Below, piece after piece: positions 23,558 through 32,717 of a DNA stretch of 32,717 nt (its first letter is position 1; each line of letters starts with the position of its first letter). The stretch is from assembly GCF_030611305.1 (NCBI RefSeq), contig NZ_JAUWQB010000036.1, positions 1 to 32,717 on the forward strand, read 5' to 3'. Position numbers and translations under genes: made by a program. This DNA is from Desulfobacula sp. (lineage in GTDB: Bacteria; Desulfobacterota; Desulfobacteria; Desulfobacterales; Desulfobacteraceae). A model generated the notes under the pieces. That model made no database searches, was not told the origin of the DNA, and saw only the letters and a list, made by a program, of their open reading frames with translations.

Positions 23558-25231
23558 ATGGAAGCAAATATTATAAAAGGGCATTTTATCGAATCAATTA
23601 TCAAAGAAGATATAAAGAACAACAAAAATGACGGTAACGTCGTCACCCGTTTTCCTCCTGAGCCCAATGGTTATCTTCATATCGGGCATGCAAAATCCAT
23701 TTGTCTGAATTTCAATATGGCCAATAAGTTTAATGGCAAATGCAATTTAAGATTTGATGATTCCAACCCGGCAAAAGAAAAACAAACCTATATCGATTCC
23801 ATCAAATCGACAGTTAACTGGCTGGGATTTGAATTTGGAACCGCGCTTTTTGCGTCCGACTATTTTGACCGGCTCCATGACTTTGCCGTTGAGCTGATTA
23901 AAAAAGGCAAGGCCTATGTGTGCAGTCTTAGTGCAGATGATCTCAGAGAATACCGTGGCACCTTGACTGAGCCGGGAAAAGACAGTCCTTACAGGGAACG
24001 ATCGGTTGAGGAAAACCTGAGCCTGTTTGCACGGATGAAAACCGGTGAGTTTGATGAGGGTGAGCATACTCTCCGGGCAAAAATCGACATGACGTCGCCC
24101 AACATTAATCTTCGTGACCCCATCATTTACAGGGTAAAAAAGGCCTCCCATCCCAGAACCGGTAACCAGTGGTGCATCTATCCCATGTATGATTTTACCC
24201 ATTGTCTTTCAGATTCTCTGGAAGGGATTACCCATTCCCTGTGCAGCCTTGAATTTGAAGATCACAGACCCTTGTACGACTGGACCCTGGATGCGCTTGA
24301 AACCCCCTGCCATCCCCAGCAGATTGAATTTGCCCGAATGAACATCAATTATACCGTTTTAAGTAAAAGAAAGCTGCAACGACTTGTGGAGGAAAACCAT
24401 GTACAGGGGTGGGATGACCCAAGGCTTCCTACCTTGGAAGGCATGAAAAGAAGAGGGTATACCCCTGAATCCATCAGAAATTTCTGCAATATTATCGGTG
24501 TGTCCAAAAAAGACAGCCGCATTGATACGGGGCTTCTGGAAAGCTGCCTGAGAAATGACCTGAATGAAAAAGCCCCCCGGGTCATGGCAGTACTACGGCC
24601 CTTAAAAGTGACAATTGAAAATTATCCCGATGATCTGACAGAGGAGCTTGCCGCCAGAAACCATCCCCAAAAAGAAGAGATGGGTACAAGGATGATCACT
24701 TTTTCCAAAGAGATCTATGTGGAACAGGATGATTTTATGGAAAACCCGCCAAAAAAATTCTTCCGTCTGAGCCCTGGACGGGAAGTCAGGCTACGATATG
24801 CTTACCTTATTACCTGCAAGGATATTATCAAGGACGAATCCGGCAATGTAAAGGAACTGATCTGCACCTATGATTCGGCAACAAGGGGCGGGAATGCCCC
24901 GGACGGCAGGAAAGTCAAGGGTACCATTCACTGGGTTAATGCCAATGACTGCATTAATGCAAAAGTAAGGCTCTATGACCGGTTGTTTAAAGATGAGAAC
25001 CCGGAACAGGACAAACAGGATCTTATTGAAAATTTAAATCCCGGCTCCCTGGAAGAACTTGAGTCCTGCAAACTGGAAAAAAGTCTCACCAATGCTGAAC
25101 CGGAAAACGTATGCCAGTTTGAAAGGCTTGGATACTTTTGCCTGGATTCTAAAGATGCCGCCAAGGGCAATCCGATTTTTAACAGGACAGTGACGATGAG
25201 GGATGCCTGGGCAAAACTTAAAAAAAAATAA
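23558..25231 (+). CDS. glnS: Glutaminyl-tRNA synthetase
   Basis: This 557-residue class I synthetase charges tRNA-Gln. The HIGH motif is at 41-44 (GYLHIGHAKS), the KMSKS-like loop is VLSKRKL at 267-273, and MYDFTHCLSDSLEGITHSLCSLEFEDHRPLYDW is the GlnRS catalytic core. The C-terminal anticodon-binding beta-barrels are complete, with PDGRKVKGTIHWV and KGNPIFNRTVTMRDAW near the end. The start at 23558 has AAGGAT upstream. It converges on cysS with 8 bases between stops. Confidence 0.96.
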   Translation: MEANIIKGHFIESIIKEDIKNNKNDGNVVTRFPPEPNGYLHIGHAKSICLNFNMANKFNGKCNLRFDDSNPAKEKQTYIDSIKSTVNWLGFEFGTALFASDYFDRLHDFAVELIKKGKAYVCSLSADDLREYRGTLTEPGKDSPYRERSVEENLSLFARMKTGEFDEGEHTLRAKIDMTSPNINLRDPIIYRVKKASHPRTGNQWCIYPMYDFTHCLSDSLEGITHSLCSLEFEDHRPLYDWTLDALETPCHPQQIEFARMNINYTVLSKRKLQRLVEENHVQGWDDPRLPTLEGMKRRGYTPESIRNFCNIIGVSKKDSRIDTGLLESCLRNDLNEKAPRVMAVLRPLKVTIENYPDDLTEELAARNHPQKEEMGTRMITFSKEIYVEQDDFMENPPKKFFRLSPGREVRLRYAYLITCKDIIKDESGNVKELICTYDSATRGGNAPDGRKVKGTIHWVNANDCINAKVRLYDRLFKDENPEQDKQDLIENLNPGSLEELESCKLEKSLTNAEPENVCQFERLGYFCLDSKDAAKGNPIFNRTVTMRDAWAKLKKK

Positions 25232-25239
25232 AGCGGGCT

Positions 25240-26673
25240 TTATTCAAATCTCCAGGTCGTCCCTTCCGGGCCATCCTCAAGGATGATATTCCTGGCTTTA
25301 AGATGGTCTCTGATCTCATCTGATTTTGAAAAATCTTTGTTTTTCCGGGCTTCTGTCCTTTGTCGGATGAGATCTTCAATTTCATCAGGATCAATGGCCA
25401 TATCTGCCACGCCCTTGTCTTTTTTAGCCTTAAAATAGGATTGCGGGTCCAGCGAAAACATGCCAAGAATATTGGAGGTGGCCTTAATATCGTTATAGGA
25501 AAGACTCAATATTTTAAGAGTGCCTTCATCAGGGGCGTCGTTTGTATCGTCCAGAAGCTTGTTCCCTTTTTTAACCACTTCAAAAATAGATGCCAATGCC
25601 TTTGCAGAATTAAAATCATCATTCATGGCTTTGGAAAAATCATTCCACAGCTCTCCTTTTTTAGACTCGTCAACTTTTATACCTGCCTTTTCCAGTCTTT
25701 CAAGAAAGGCATAAATCCTGTCCAGTCCCAGAGAAACTTCTCTCATGGAGTCTTCAGTGTAATCAATGGGACTTCTATAATGTTTTGACAGAAGAAACAT
25801 GCGGATCACCTCAGAGGAATATATCGCAAGGACTTCCTTGATCATGGTGAAATTATCCAGGGATTTTGACATTTTTTCATTGTTAATGTCCACAAACCCG
25901 TTGTGAATCCAATATTTTACAAATTGACGGCCAAATGCCGCCTCGCTCTGGGCGATCTCGTTTTCATGGTGTGGAAATATCAGATCTTTTCCACCACCAT
26001 GGATATCAAACCCTTGTCCAAGGTATTCATAGCTCATGGCTGAACATTCAATGTGCCAGCCGGGTCTTCCGTTACCCCATGGACTTTCCCAGAAAGGTTC
26101 ACCCGGTTTGGCAGGCTTCCACAGGACAAAATCAAAAGGATTCTTCTTTTTCTCGTCCACTGCAATCCTCGCCCCTGCCTTCATGTCTTCAAGATTCCGG
26201 CCGGAAAGTTTTCCGTAATCCTTAAAGGAATTAATGGAAAAATAGACATCCCCTCCCTCAACATGATAGGCTTTGCCTTTTCCAATAAGCATCTGGATAA
26301 AATCAATAATGTGTTGGATATGTTCGGTGGCTTTGGGTTCAACACTCGGTCTTAATACATTGAGTGCATCCATTTCATTGTGAAATTCATCAATATATTT
26401 CTCTGTAATGGCGATGCAGTCTTCCCCGGTTTCATTGGATTTTTTAATGATCTTGTCATCCACATCCGTAAAGTTTCTGACATACCTGACTTCATACTTA
26501 AGCTCCATGAGCCATCTGAAAATCGTGTCAAAGACGATAACAGAACGGGCATGACCGATATGACTGGTATCATAGACGGTGGGTCCGCATACGTACATCC
26601 CGACCTTGCCTTCATTCAGGGGTACAAACTCTTCTTTTTTACCATGTAATGTATTATAAACTTTTAAACTCAT
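25240..26673 (-). CDS. cysS: Cysteinyl-tRNA synthetase
   Basis: This 477-residue class I synthetase charges tRNA-Cys. Zinc ligands that recognise cysteine are present: Cys29 (YVCGPTVYD), Cys209 (HIECSAM), His234 and Glu238 (FPHHENE). HIGH is at 38-41 and KMSKS at 266-270. The C-terminal DALR and tail domains ([41 protein letters not shown]) are complete. It lies 13 bases downstream of ispF, forming a two-gene operon, a pairing common in this bacterial group. Confidence 0.97.
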   Translation of the reverse strand: MSLKVYNTLHGKKEEFVPLNEGKVGMYVCGPTVYDTSHIGHARSVIVFDTIFRWLMELKYEVRYVRNFTDVDDKIIKKSNETGEDCIAITEKYIDEFHNEMDALNVLRPSVEPKATEHIQHIIDFIQMLIGKGKAYHVEGGDVYFSINSFKDYGKLSGRNLEDMKAGARIAVDEKKKNPFDFVLWKPAKPGEPFWESPWGNGRPGWHIECSAMSYEYLGQGFDIHGGGKDLIFPHHENEIAQSEAAFGRQFVKYWIHNGFVDINNEKMSKSLDNFTMIKEVLAIYSSEVIRMFLLSKHYRSPIDYTEDSMREVSLGLDRIYAFLERLEKAGIKVDESKKGELWNDFSKAMNDDFNSAKALASIFEVVKKGNKLLDDTNDAPDEGTLKILSLSYNDIKATSNILGMFSLDPQSYFKAKKDKGVADMAIDPDEIEDLIRQRTEARKNKDFSKSDEIRDHLKARNIILEDGPEGTTWRFE

Positions 26674-26686
26674 TATATTTTTCCCG

Positions 26687-27187
26687 TTATAATTTTTCCT
26701 GGATAAGCTTTACTAACAGTGTACACTGGGCCGCGATGCCCTGCTCTTTTCCAATAAGCCCCAATGTTTCAGTTGTGGTGGCTTTTACATTCACAAGATT
26801 TGAGGCCATATTCAAAATCCCGGCAATATTTTCTTCCATTTTTTTCTTATAAGGACTGATCTTTGGAACCTGAGCAAACACAATGCAATCCATATTGGAT
26901 ACTTCATATCCTTGTTCTCCCAACAGTGCTCCACATTTTTTAAGCAGGATCGTACTTGAAATCCCTTTATATTCGGGATCAGTATCAGAAAAATGCTCTC
27001 CAATGTCCCCAAGGCCCGCAGCACCTAAAATTGCATCACATACCGCATGGATTAACACGTCAGCATCAGAGTGGCCCAAAAGTCCCCGGTGAAAGTCTAT
27101 ATTTACACCGCCAATGATCAGCTTTCTGCCTGATACAAGCCGATGAACATCATATCCTGATCCTATTTTAACCTCAGGTTTTTCCAT
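26687..27187 (-). CDS. ispF: 2-C-methyl-D-erythritol 2,4-cyclodiphosphate synthase
   Basis: This 166-residue protein is IspF of the MEP isoprenoid pathway. It forms a trimer that converts CDP-methylerythritol 2-phosphate to the cyclodiphosphate. The metal ligands Asp13 and His15 (GYDVHRL) and His47 (LIHAVCD) are present, with the GHSDAD loop and GDIGEHFSDTD. TATTETLG near the C-terminus is the family's cytidine-site motif. IspD, often fused or adjacent, is absent. Transcribed with cysS from the promoter at 27241-27269. Confidence 0.96.
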   Translation of the reverse strand: MEKPEVKIGSGYDVHRLVSGRKLIIGGVNIDFHRGLLGHSDADVLIHAVCDAILGAAGLGDIGEHFSDTDPEYKGISSTILLKKCGALLGEQGYEVSNMDCIVFAQVPKISPYKKKMEENIAGILNMASNLVNVKATTTETLGLIGKEQGIAAQCTLLVKLIQEKL

Positions 27188-27240
27188 ATCTTAAAAATTA
27201 GTCTTTCCCTCAATCATTCAACTTAAAAAAATCAAAGGCT

Positions 27241-27269
27241 AATATATTTACTTTTCCTTGAAAAGTCAA
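27241..27269 (-). promoter_or_regulatory. Sigma-70 promoter of ispF-cysS
   Basis: On the minus strand TTGACT (27264-27269, 5/6) and TATATT (27241-27246, 5/6) are separated by exactly 17 bases. The predicted start leaves a leader of about 45-50 nt before the ispF ATG. Confidence 0.6.
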
Positions 27270-27462
27270 AATCTCACTCTTGTTATGACATCATGGAATA
27301 CAAAATTCCCCTTGTGATATTTATCACTGAACAGGTTTCGTGGTTTTAGTCATTCTCATTTCCGCCATCTTTATTTTTATCTGATGACCAATAAATTTCT
27401 TCTTTATTTTAGACGTAATGGCTTTTCTGGCCTTCTCTACCAACAAAGACTGCTATTAATTT

Positions 27463-27478
27463 AATTGATTAATCAATT
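27463..27478. promoter_or_regulatory. 16-bp perfect palindrome in the ispF-tag gap
   Basis: AATTGATT is followed by its exact complement AATCAATT. It lies in the 459-base divergent gap between ispF and tag (27188-27646), which otherwise holds the ispF promoter and AT-rich sequence with no gene I can recognise. The site resembles operators of TetR-type repressors, but no regulator gene is adjacent and AT-rich palindromes arise readily by chance. Confidence 0.3.
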
Positions 27479-27646
27479 TAAAACATACCGTCAAGAAAGA
27501 AAGCGATTATACTGAATTCATCTGGTTTCTTAAGCGTATAAATTTCTTATGATATTGATCTGTATATTTTTCAATAAAAAAAAGGTACCCTGTGCTTAAT
27601 ATAAATTTGGAATAAAAAACCAAGACACGGCTCGAGGATATTCAAA

Positions 27647-28213
27647 ATGGAACGATGCGGCTGGGCAACAAATGATCCGATTTATATAAAATACCATGAC
27701 GAGGAATGGGGCGTACCCGTTCATGATGATAAAAAACTTTTTGAATTTATCATATTGGAGGGTGCCCAGGCAGGGCTCTCCTGGCTGACGATTCTTAAAA
27801 GAAGACCGGGATATAAAAAAGCATTTGCCAATTTTGATGTTGAAAAAGTGGCAAGATTCACTCCTGAAAAAATTGAAAGACTGCTTTTGGACCCGGGCAT
27901 TATCCGTAACAGGCTCAAAGTCAATGCTGCTGTGTCAAATGCCACGGTCTTTATTAAAATCCAGGAAGAATTCGGATCTTTTGACAAATACTCATGGCGT
28001 TTTGTTGACGGGAAACAGAAAGTAAACGAATTTAAAACCCTTGACCAGGTGCCGGCTACAACCAGGGAATCTGATGCCTTTTCAAAAGATCTCAAGCAGC
28101 GGGGATTTAAATTTGTGGGGTCTACCATTATCTATGCCCATATGCAGGCAGTGGGCATGGTCAATGACCATCTTGTCTCCTGTTTCAGATATAAAGAATT
28201 GATGGTGGAATAA
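27647..28213 (+). CDS. tag: DNA-3-methyladenine glycosylase I
   Basis: This 188-residue enzyme removes 3-methyladenine from alkylated DNA. The zinc site is complete at the same residue numbers as in E. coli Tag: Cys4, His17, His175 and Cys179 (RCGWA, KYHDEEWG, NDHLVSC). The catalytic-pocket Glu38 is present in ILEGAQAGLSW. GAGGAT lies 10-15 bases before the ATG. Its stop overlaps the next gene's start by one base (TAATG). Confidence 0.96.
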   Translation: MERCGWATNDPIYIKYHDEEWGVPVHDDKKLFEFIILEGAQAGLSWLTILKRRPGYKKAFANFDVEKVARFTPEKIERLLLDPGIIRNRLKVNAAVSNATVFIKIQEEFGSFDKYSWRFVDGKQKVNEFKTLDQVPATTRESDAFSKDLKQRGFKFVGSTIIYAHMQAVGMVNDHLVSCFRYKELMVE

Positions 28214-29208
28214 TGTGCAAAAAAAACGGTTCTGAATGGTCCGGCGATTTTAATTATCCTGACACCAAAGGTCTATTGAATTTAAATGACCGTTTCTTTT
28301 CTTTTGAACGATTTAAAGAAAAACGCTGGTGTTATATGGGTATCATTCACCCGGATATTATTTTCGGGTGTGCAGTGGTGCATCTTGGATATATTTCAAG
28401 TGCGTTTGCCTTTGGCTTTGACCGCCAGCGACAAAAAATGATGAACCACTCTCTTGTATTTCCCCCTTTAGGACAAGTTCGATATGATCGAAACCCCGAA
28501 AACGGCATCTGCAGCTACAAAAGTCTCCGGGGCAGGTTGATCCTCACCCATGATAAAAAACATGACAAAAAGTCAATTGATGTCTCTTTTTATCTGCCGG
28601 GCAAATCTCTAACAGCCGATATTGAGGTCATTGAACCGGATGGCAGCATATCACCCATGCACTTTTTAATGCCAATGGGAAACGAAAGGCCTGCATTTAC
28701 AACTAAAACCGCCGGACTGAAAGCCCGGGGAAAAATCATTGTGAATAAAAAGATCTTTAACCTTGCATCTGAAAATACGTTTGCCATCTTTGACTGGACC
28801 AATGGATTTTACCCCAGACAAACATTTTGGAACTGGGCATGTGGTGCAGGATTTGCAGATGATGGAACTCAAATCGGACTTAATTTCTCATCCGGTGTAT
28901 ATGAAAACGGTTTGCTGGAAAATACGGTCTGGATTAATGGGACACCCATAAAACTGGGTGAAATCATATTTACCTATGACACAAAAAACCCTGAACATCC
29001 GTGGCAGATCAAAAGCAAAGATAATCTTATCAATCTTAGATTCAAGCCCGAAGGCATCCGAAAGGCAAATGACAATCTTGGCATTATTAAAAGTAAGTTC
29101 AACCAACCCTGTGGTTCATTTGAGGGTTCAATAAAAACTCAAGACAATCTTTGCATTCACCTTTCTTCTGTTGGCGGTGTGGTTGAAGAGCATTTTGCCA
29201 AATGGTAA
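28213..29208 (+). CDS. DUF2804 family protein
   Basis: This 331-residue protein matches the DUF2804 family, whose hallmark FDWTNGFYPRQTFWNWACGAG lies at 193-213. It also has the N-terminal KRWCYMGI segment and the C-terminal SFEGSI..DG-like strand region. No signal peptide or membrane segment is visible. It is predominantly beta-stranded in appearance, like lipocalin-type folds, but its function is not known. Its ATG overlaps the tag stop codon, so it is translationally coupled to the DNA glycosylase; nothing in the sequence otherwise links it to DNA repair. Confidence 0.85.
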   Translation: MCKKNGSEWSGDFNYPDTKGLLNLNDRFFSFERFKEKRWCYMGIIHPDIIFGCAVVHLGYISSAFAFGFDRQRQKMMNHSLVFPPLGQVRYDRNPENGICSYKSLRGRLILTHDKKHDKKSIDVSFYLPGKSLTADIEVIEPDGSISPMHFLMPMGNERPAFTTKTAGLKARGKIIVNKKIFNLASENTFAIFDWTNGFYPRQTFWNWACGAGFADDGTQIGLNFSSGVYENGLLENTVWINGTPIKLGEIIFTYDTKNPEHPWQIKSKDNLINLRFKPEGIRKANDNLGIIKSKFNQPCGSFEGSIKTQDNLCIHLSSVGGVVEEHFAKW

Positions 29209-29265
29209 AATGTCTTGAAATCCATGCCAATCTCATTTATAAAAACGATTTAAGGGAGGAATAAC

Positions 29266-30831
29266 ATGTTTCTTGTCACGGCTGGTCAAATGCAGGATAT
29301 GGATAAGCAGGCCATAGAATCTTTTGGTATCCCCGGACTCGTTTTAATGGAAAACGCCGGAAGGGGTGCATTTGAAATACTCCTTAAAAAATTTAAAGGT
29401 ATTAAAACAAAAAAAATTGCCGTGATAGCCGGTCGGGGCAACAATGGCGGAGATGGATTTGTCATTGCAAGGTATTTGATGGAAAAAGGGATCGTTGTTA
29501 ACACTTTTTTATTATCTTCAAAAGAAAAAGTGACAGGTGATGCAAAAGTCAATATGGCGCTTACCCAAAAATTATGTGACCGATCCCGCACCTGTTCCAT
29601 TATTGAAATCCCGGATGCAGATACATTTAAGGAGCAAAAAAGCCGCATTCTCCACCATGATCTCTTCATCGATGCCATTTTGGGAACCGGTCTTAATTCA
29701 GATGTCAGGGGATTTTTCAAGGATGCCATTGAATTAATCAATTCTTCCCAACGACCTGTTTTTTCAGTTGATATCCCTTCAGGGCTTCACTCGGATACGG
29801 GACAGCCGCTGGGAATCGCTGTAAAGGCGGATGCTACAGCCACCTTTGCTTTTGCCAAGGCCGGTCAACTTCTCTATCCGGGAAATAGTTACACCGGCGA
29901 TCTTGAAGTCATTGATATTGGCATTCCAAAATTTATTGCCCGGGAAAAAAACATTAAACTCTCCCTGGTTGAAAAAAATGAAATCGCTGCCTGTTTCAGT
30001 CCCAGGGAATTCCAAAGCCATAAAGGCAGCTTCGGACATTTACTGGTCATTGCGGGTTCAGCCGGAAAGACAGGGGCTGCTGCTCTTTGCGCCAATGCAG
30101 CCATGCGGTGCGGCACAGGTCTTGTGACATTAGGAGTTGCCAAAAGCCTCAATAAAAACATTGAACCCCAGGTCACAGAACCCATGACCCATCCTTTACC
30201 TGAAAAAGACAAAGGGTTCTTATCAGACAATTGTTTTGATGAAATCCAAACACTTTTAAAAGAAAAACAGGCCCTTGCTCTAGGCCCGGGTCTTGGCACC
30301 CGGAAACCCACAAAAAAGCTTGTCAGCAAACTCATTGAAAAAAGTGACGTGCCGCTCATTATTGATGCGGATGCAATCAATTGTATCGCCCAAAACCCCG
30401 AAATTCTAAAAAAGAAAAACTCTCCTGCCATATTAACCCCCCATCCCGGTGAAATGGCAAGGCTTTGTAATATGACAACCCGGGATATCCAGGCAGACAG
30501 GTTAGGCATTGCCTCACAATTTGCAAAAACCTATGATATCATTCTGGTCCTGAAAGGTGCCCAGACCGTTATCAGCTTCCCGGACGGAAGATCCGCTATT
30601 TGTCCCACCGGCAATCCCGGTATGGCTTCCGGCGGCATGGGGGATGTGCTCACCGGCATGATTGCAGGCTTTTGTGCCCAGGGATTTTCCACTGAAAATG
30701 CAAGTCTTACAGGCGTTTATATTCATGGTATGTGTGCTGATATCCTTGCCAAAGATATTGGTGCGTTTGGGTTTGTTGCTACAGACATGATTCAGATGAT
30801 CCCAAAAACCATTCATCACTATCTGTTATGA
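29266..30831 (+). CDS. nnr: Bifunctional NAD(P)H-hydrate epimerase / ADP-dependent dehydratase
   Basis: This 521-residue protein repairs damaged NAD(P)H hydrates. The N-terminal YjeF epimerase domain (1-215) has GRGNNGGDGFVIAR (57-69), ILGTGLNSDVRG and SVDIPSGLHSDTG. The C-terminal ADP-dependent dehydratase domain (235-515) has SHKGSFGHLLVIAGSAGKTGAA, ALGPGLG, IDADA, LTPHPGEMARL and the nucleotide loop GNPGMASGGMGDVLTG. Both halves look complete. GGGAGGA lies 7-13 bases before the ATG. It overlaps tsaE by 4 bases; nnr-tsaE neighbours are common in bacteria. Confidence 0.96.
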   Translation: MFLVTAGQMQDMDKQAIESFGIPGLVLMENAGRGAFEILLKKFKGIKTKKIAVIAGRGNNGGDGFVIARYLMEKGIVVNTFLLSSKEKVTGDAKVNMALTQKLCDRSRTCSIIEIPDADTFKEQKSRILHHDLFIDAILGTGLNSDVRGFFKDAIELINSSQRPVFSVDIPSGLHSDTGQPLGIAVKADATATFAFAKAGQLLYPGNSYTGDLEVIDIGIPKFIAREKNIKLSLVEKNEIAACFSPREFQSHKGSFGHLLVIAGSAGKTGAAALCANAAMRCGTGLVTLGVAKSLNKNIEPQVTEPMTHPLPEKDKGFLSDNCFDEIQTLLKEKQALALGPGLGTRKPTKKLVSKLIEKSDVPLIIDADAINCIAQNPEILKKKNSPAILTPHPGEMARLCNMTTRDIQADRLGIASQFAKTYDIILVLKGAQTVISFPDGRSAICPTGNPGMASGGMGDVLTGMIAGFCAQGFSTENASLTGVYIHGMCADILAKDIGAFGFVATDMIQMIPKTIHHYLL

Positions 30832-31292
30832 AGATCATAGAATCAAAGAGTTCAAAACAGACCCTCAAATTGGGGGAAGCGGTAGGCAAAGAAATTACCC
30901 AGAGGATCTGTATTGCCCTCAAAGGAGAACTGGGTGCAGGAAAGACAACCTTTGCCCAGGGGCTTGCCAAAGGACTTGGAGTGTCTGAAAAATATTATAT
31001 CACAAGCCCGACATTCAACATCATCAATGAGTACCCGGCTGGGTTATTTACCCTTTATCATCTTGATCTTTACAGGCTTGAGTCTGCGGACGAACTTGAA
31101 GGTATCGGGTTTGATGATCTTGTTAATGACAACCATATTATTGTTGTTGAATGGCCTGAAATTCTTAAGCGTATTTCTTTTAAATTTGATATTGAAATCA
31201 ATTTTAAATTTGATGCGCAGTATAACAGAATAATATCTGTTATTGCCTCTGGACAACCAGGATCAAATCTGTTAAGCAACTTATTTTTATAA
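30828..31292 (+). CDS. tsaE: tRNA threonylcarbamoyladenosine biosynthesis ATPase
   Basis: This 154-residue P-loop ATPase works with TsaB and TsaD to form t6A37 on ANN-decoding tRNAs. Walker A is GELGAGKTT (33-41); TSPTFNIINEY, the switch HLDLYRLE and VVEWPE near 105-115 are the family motifs. It overlaps nnr by ATGA. The t6A it helps make is the substrate of the TrmO-type enzyme at the other end of this window, although they are unlinked. Confidence 0.95.
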   Translation: MKIIESKSSKQTLKLGEAVGKEITQRICIALKGELGAGKTTFAQGLAKGLGVSEKYYITSPTFNIINEYPAGLFTLYHLDLYRLESADELEGIGFDDLVNDNHIIVVEWPEILKRISFKFDIEINFKFDAQYNRIISVIASGQPGSNLLSNLFL

Positions 31293-31322
31293 ATTATAAT
31301 ATTTACCAATACCGGAGTTAGT

Positions 31323-32543
31323 ATGGCTTTAAGAGTACAAAAATATGGGGGAACCTCTGTTGCAGACATTGAACATATCAACCATGTTGCAGACAGGGTC
31401 CAGAAAGCACACGATAAAGGTGACAAGCTTGTCGTTGTACTCTCTGCCATGTCAGGCGTAACCGACAGTCTTATTTCTCTTGCCAAACAGGCCTCAAAAA
31501 GGCCTGACAAAAGGGAGCTTGACGCACTTCTTGCCACGGGTGAACAGACAACTGCAGCCCTTCTTGCCATGATCCTCAAATCAAGAGGATACAAGGCAAA
31601 ATCGTTTCTTGGTTTTCAGGCAGGCATTCATACGGATAAAACATCCGGCAAGGCAAGAATACTTGATATTAACGGTCAAAATATACAATCGGCCCTTAAC
31701 GAAGGAAATATTGCCGTAGTTGCAGGATTTCAGGGTGCAGATGAAGATGGTACCATCACTACTCTCGGCCGGGGAGGGTCCGACACATCAGCCGTTGCCA
31801 TTGCATCGTCCCTGAAAGCCGATGTCTGTGAAATCTTCACAGATGTGGATGGAGTATATACCACAGACCCAAGAATTTGCAGCAGTGCGAGAAAAATTAA
31901 CAAAATATCCTATGAAGAAATGCTTGAAATGGCCATATTGGGTGCCAAGGTTCTTCAGATCCGTTCGGTTGAATTTGCAAAAAAATATAATGTGCCCATA
32001 CATGTAAGGTCAGCATTCAGTGAGGAGGAAGGAACAATGGTTGTCAACGAGAGTTCTGATATGGAAAGTGTCATTGTATCAGGTATTACCTGTGATATGA
32101 ACGAAGCAAGAATAACCTTAAAGAAGGTTCCTGACCAGCCCGGTGTTTCGGCAAAAATATTCACCCCCCTTGCCGAAGCGGAAATATGCGTGGACATGAT
32201 TATTCAGAATACCCGCTCCGGTGGTGAGACAGACCTGACCTTTACTGTGCCCAAGGATGACTTTGAACGGGCAAAAGAAATTTCCCACAAAGTTGCCAAG
32301 AACTTGGGTGCTGTTGAAATTCTCACAGCTGAAGAAATTGCCAAGGTTTCAGTTATCGGACTGGGAATGAAAAGTCATTCCGGTGTGGCAGCCACCATGT
32401 TCCAGGCCCTGGCATCTGAAAATATCAATATCCGGCTGATCAGCACTTCCGAAATCAGGATTTCCTGCATCATCCTGGCAAAATATGCGGAACTTGCGGT
32501 AAGAACGCTTCACACAGCATTCGGGCTTGATCCGGAAAAATAA
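31323..32543 (+). CDS. lysC: Aspartate kinase (monofunctional)
   Basis: This 406-residue protein phosphorylates aspartate, the first step to lysine, threonine and methionine. The kinase domain has KYGGTS (7-12), [12 protein letters not shown], and [16 protein letters not shown] followed by [14 protein letters not shown]. Two ACT regulatory domains occupy about 265-406 ([42 protein letters not shown]), which implies feedback control, probably by lysine and/or threonine. GGAGTT lies 6-11 bases before the ATG. It follows tsaE after 30 bases. Confidence 0.96.
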   Translation: MALRVQKYGGTSVADIEHINHVADRVQKAHDKGDKLVVVLSAMSGVTDSLISLAKQASKRPDKRELDALLATGEQTTAALLAMILKSRGYKAKSFLGFQAGIHTDKTSGKARILDINGQNIQSALNEGNIAVVAGFQGADEDGTITTLGRGGSDTSAVAIASSLKADVCEIFTDVDGVYTTDPRICSSARKINKISYEEMLEMAILGAKVLQIRSVEFAKKYNVPIHVRSAFSEEEGTMVVNESSDMESVIVSGITCDMNEARITLKKVPDQPGVSAKIFTPLAEAEICVDMIIQNTRSGGETDLTFTVPKDDFERAKEISHKVAKNLGAVEILTAEEIAKVSVIGLGMKSHSGVAATMFQALASENINIRLISTSEIRISCIILAKYAELAVRTLHTAFGLDPEK

Positions 32544-32717
32544 CCCTGACATGGTGTCAAAACGTAACTCTGAAAATTTTGTCAGCCTTGACCTGAAAAT
32601 GAAATAATCTTCCCGGATTGAAAGTGCGTATTCTTCCTTTCTTTTTCTTCCCTTAAAAAAAATATTAAATCAATTTTCTTCATATTCTTCTCTTCTTCTT
32701 GTAATCATATTCTTCCA
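32544..32717. other. Intergenic tail with a pyrimidine-rich ATTCTTC-repeat stretch
   Basis: After lysC there is a weak 5-bp hairpin (TGACA-TGG-TGTCA) without a T-run. From about 32627 to the edge the plus strand is strongly pyrimidine-rich, with ATTCTTC recurring at irregular spacing. No gene is visible here; the window ends before the context is clear. Confidence 0.4.

Noticed and set aside
27340-27460. Short minus-strand frame rich in Lys/Ile (about 40 codons) in the ispF-tag gap, considered as a TetR relic because of the nearby palindrome
   Set aside because: No start codon with ribosome site and no helix-turn-helix or other motif; composition alone explains it.
29889-30509. Minus-strand 206-codon frame opposite nnr
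   Set aside because: Antisense shadow of a complete NAD(P)HX dehydratase domain with intact motifs.
32600-32717. Possible CRISPR or tandem-repeat array, or a minus-strand Glu/Arg/Lys-rich gene end, at the right edge
   Set aside because: ATTCTTC units are short and irregularly spaced, there are no repeat-spacer units, and the minus-strand frames are short and low-complexity.
1-32717. tRNA, rRNA, riboswitch or CRISPR features
   Set aside because: None seen on either strand by eye; a covariance-model scan was not possible here.

Overview
The window looks like chromosomal DNA from a sulfate-reducing Desulfobacterota, most likely a Desulfobacterales relative of Desulfobacter or Desulfobacula. 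This is inferred from gene content and protein style: a giant BcrA/BadF-type dehydratase activase, an Fe-S old-yellow-enzyme family protein, an extra multi-S1-domain protein and moderate GC. No rRNA, tRNA or other marker in the window fixes the taxon. Most of the window is housekeeping, with accessory DNA in the first 8.5 kb and in a few short scars.

Layout. Positions 1-700 are mobile DNA: the 5' end of a group II intron (minus strand) abuts an attC-like hairpin, followed by a small gene for a TsaA/TrmO-type tRNA methyltransferase and a second, degenerate attC-like hairpin, so this looks like an integron gene cassette. A plus-strand glutamate racemase (murI) follows. From 7.9 kb down to 1.5 kb runs a co-directional minus-strand cluster: ridA, an acidic/polar amino-acid ABC importer (binding protein, two permeases, ATPase), a GntR/FCD regulator, a D-cysteine desulfhydrase/cysteate-lyase family PLP enzyme and an Asp/Glu racemase-family protein. 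A perfect 28-bp palindrome sits just downstream of a good sigma-70 promoter in front of ridA. The cluster reads as import and breakdown of an amino acid whose lyase product is 2-aminoacrylate, which RidA hydrolyses. In a sulfate reducer the candidate substrates are D-cysteine, which yields sulfide, and cysteate, which yields sulfite.

Positions 7.9-8.5 kb are a scar zone holding an N-terminal stub of a CBS-domain gene behind an apparently intact sigma-54 promoter, and a C-terminal stub of an ACR3 arsenite efflux gene directly after an S1-domain protein gene. From 8.5 to 18.3 kb the minus strand carries the S1 protein, a 1415-residue tandem dehydratase activase, uvrC and uvrB. A 60-nt REP-like inverted repeat follows. 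The plus strand then has a CoA-binding protein, a short Fe-S OYE-family oxidoreductase and trkH, with trkA convergent to trkH. After a decayed fragment that resembles the C-terminus of adenine deaminase come glnS (plus), cysS and ispF (minus), and a plus-strand series: tag, a DUF2804 protein, nnr, tsaE and lysC.

I did not find a clearly new multi-gene system. The most interesting candidates are the ridA-ABC-gntR-lyase-racemase cluster with its 28-bp operator, the intron/attC/trmO cassette at the left edge, and the orphan sigma-54 promoter whose transcripts could run into the ridA cluster.
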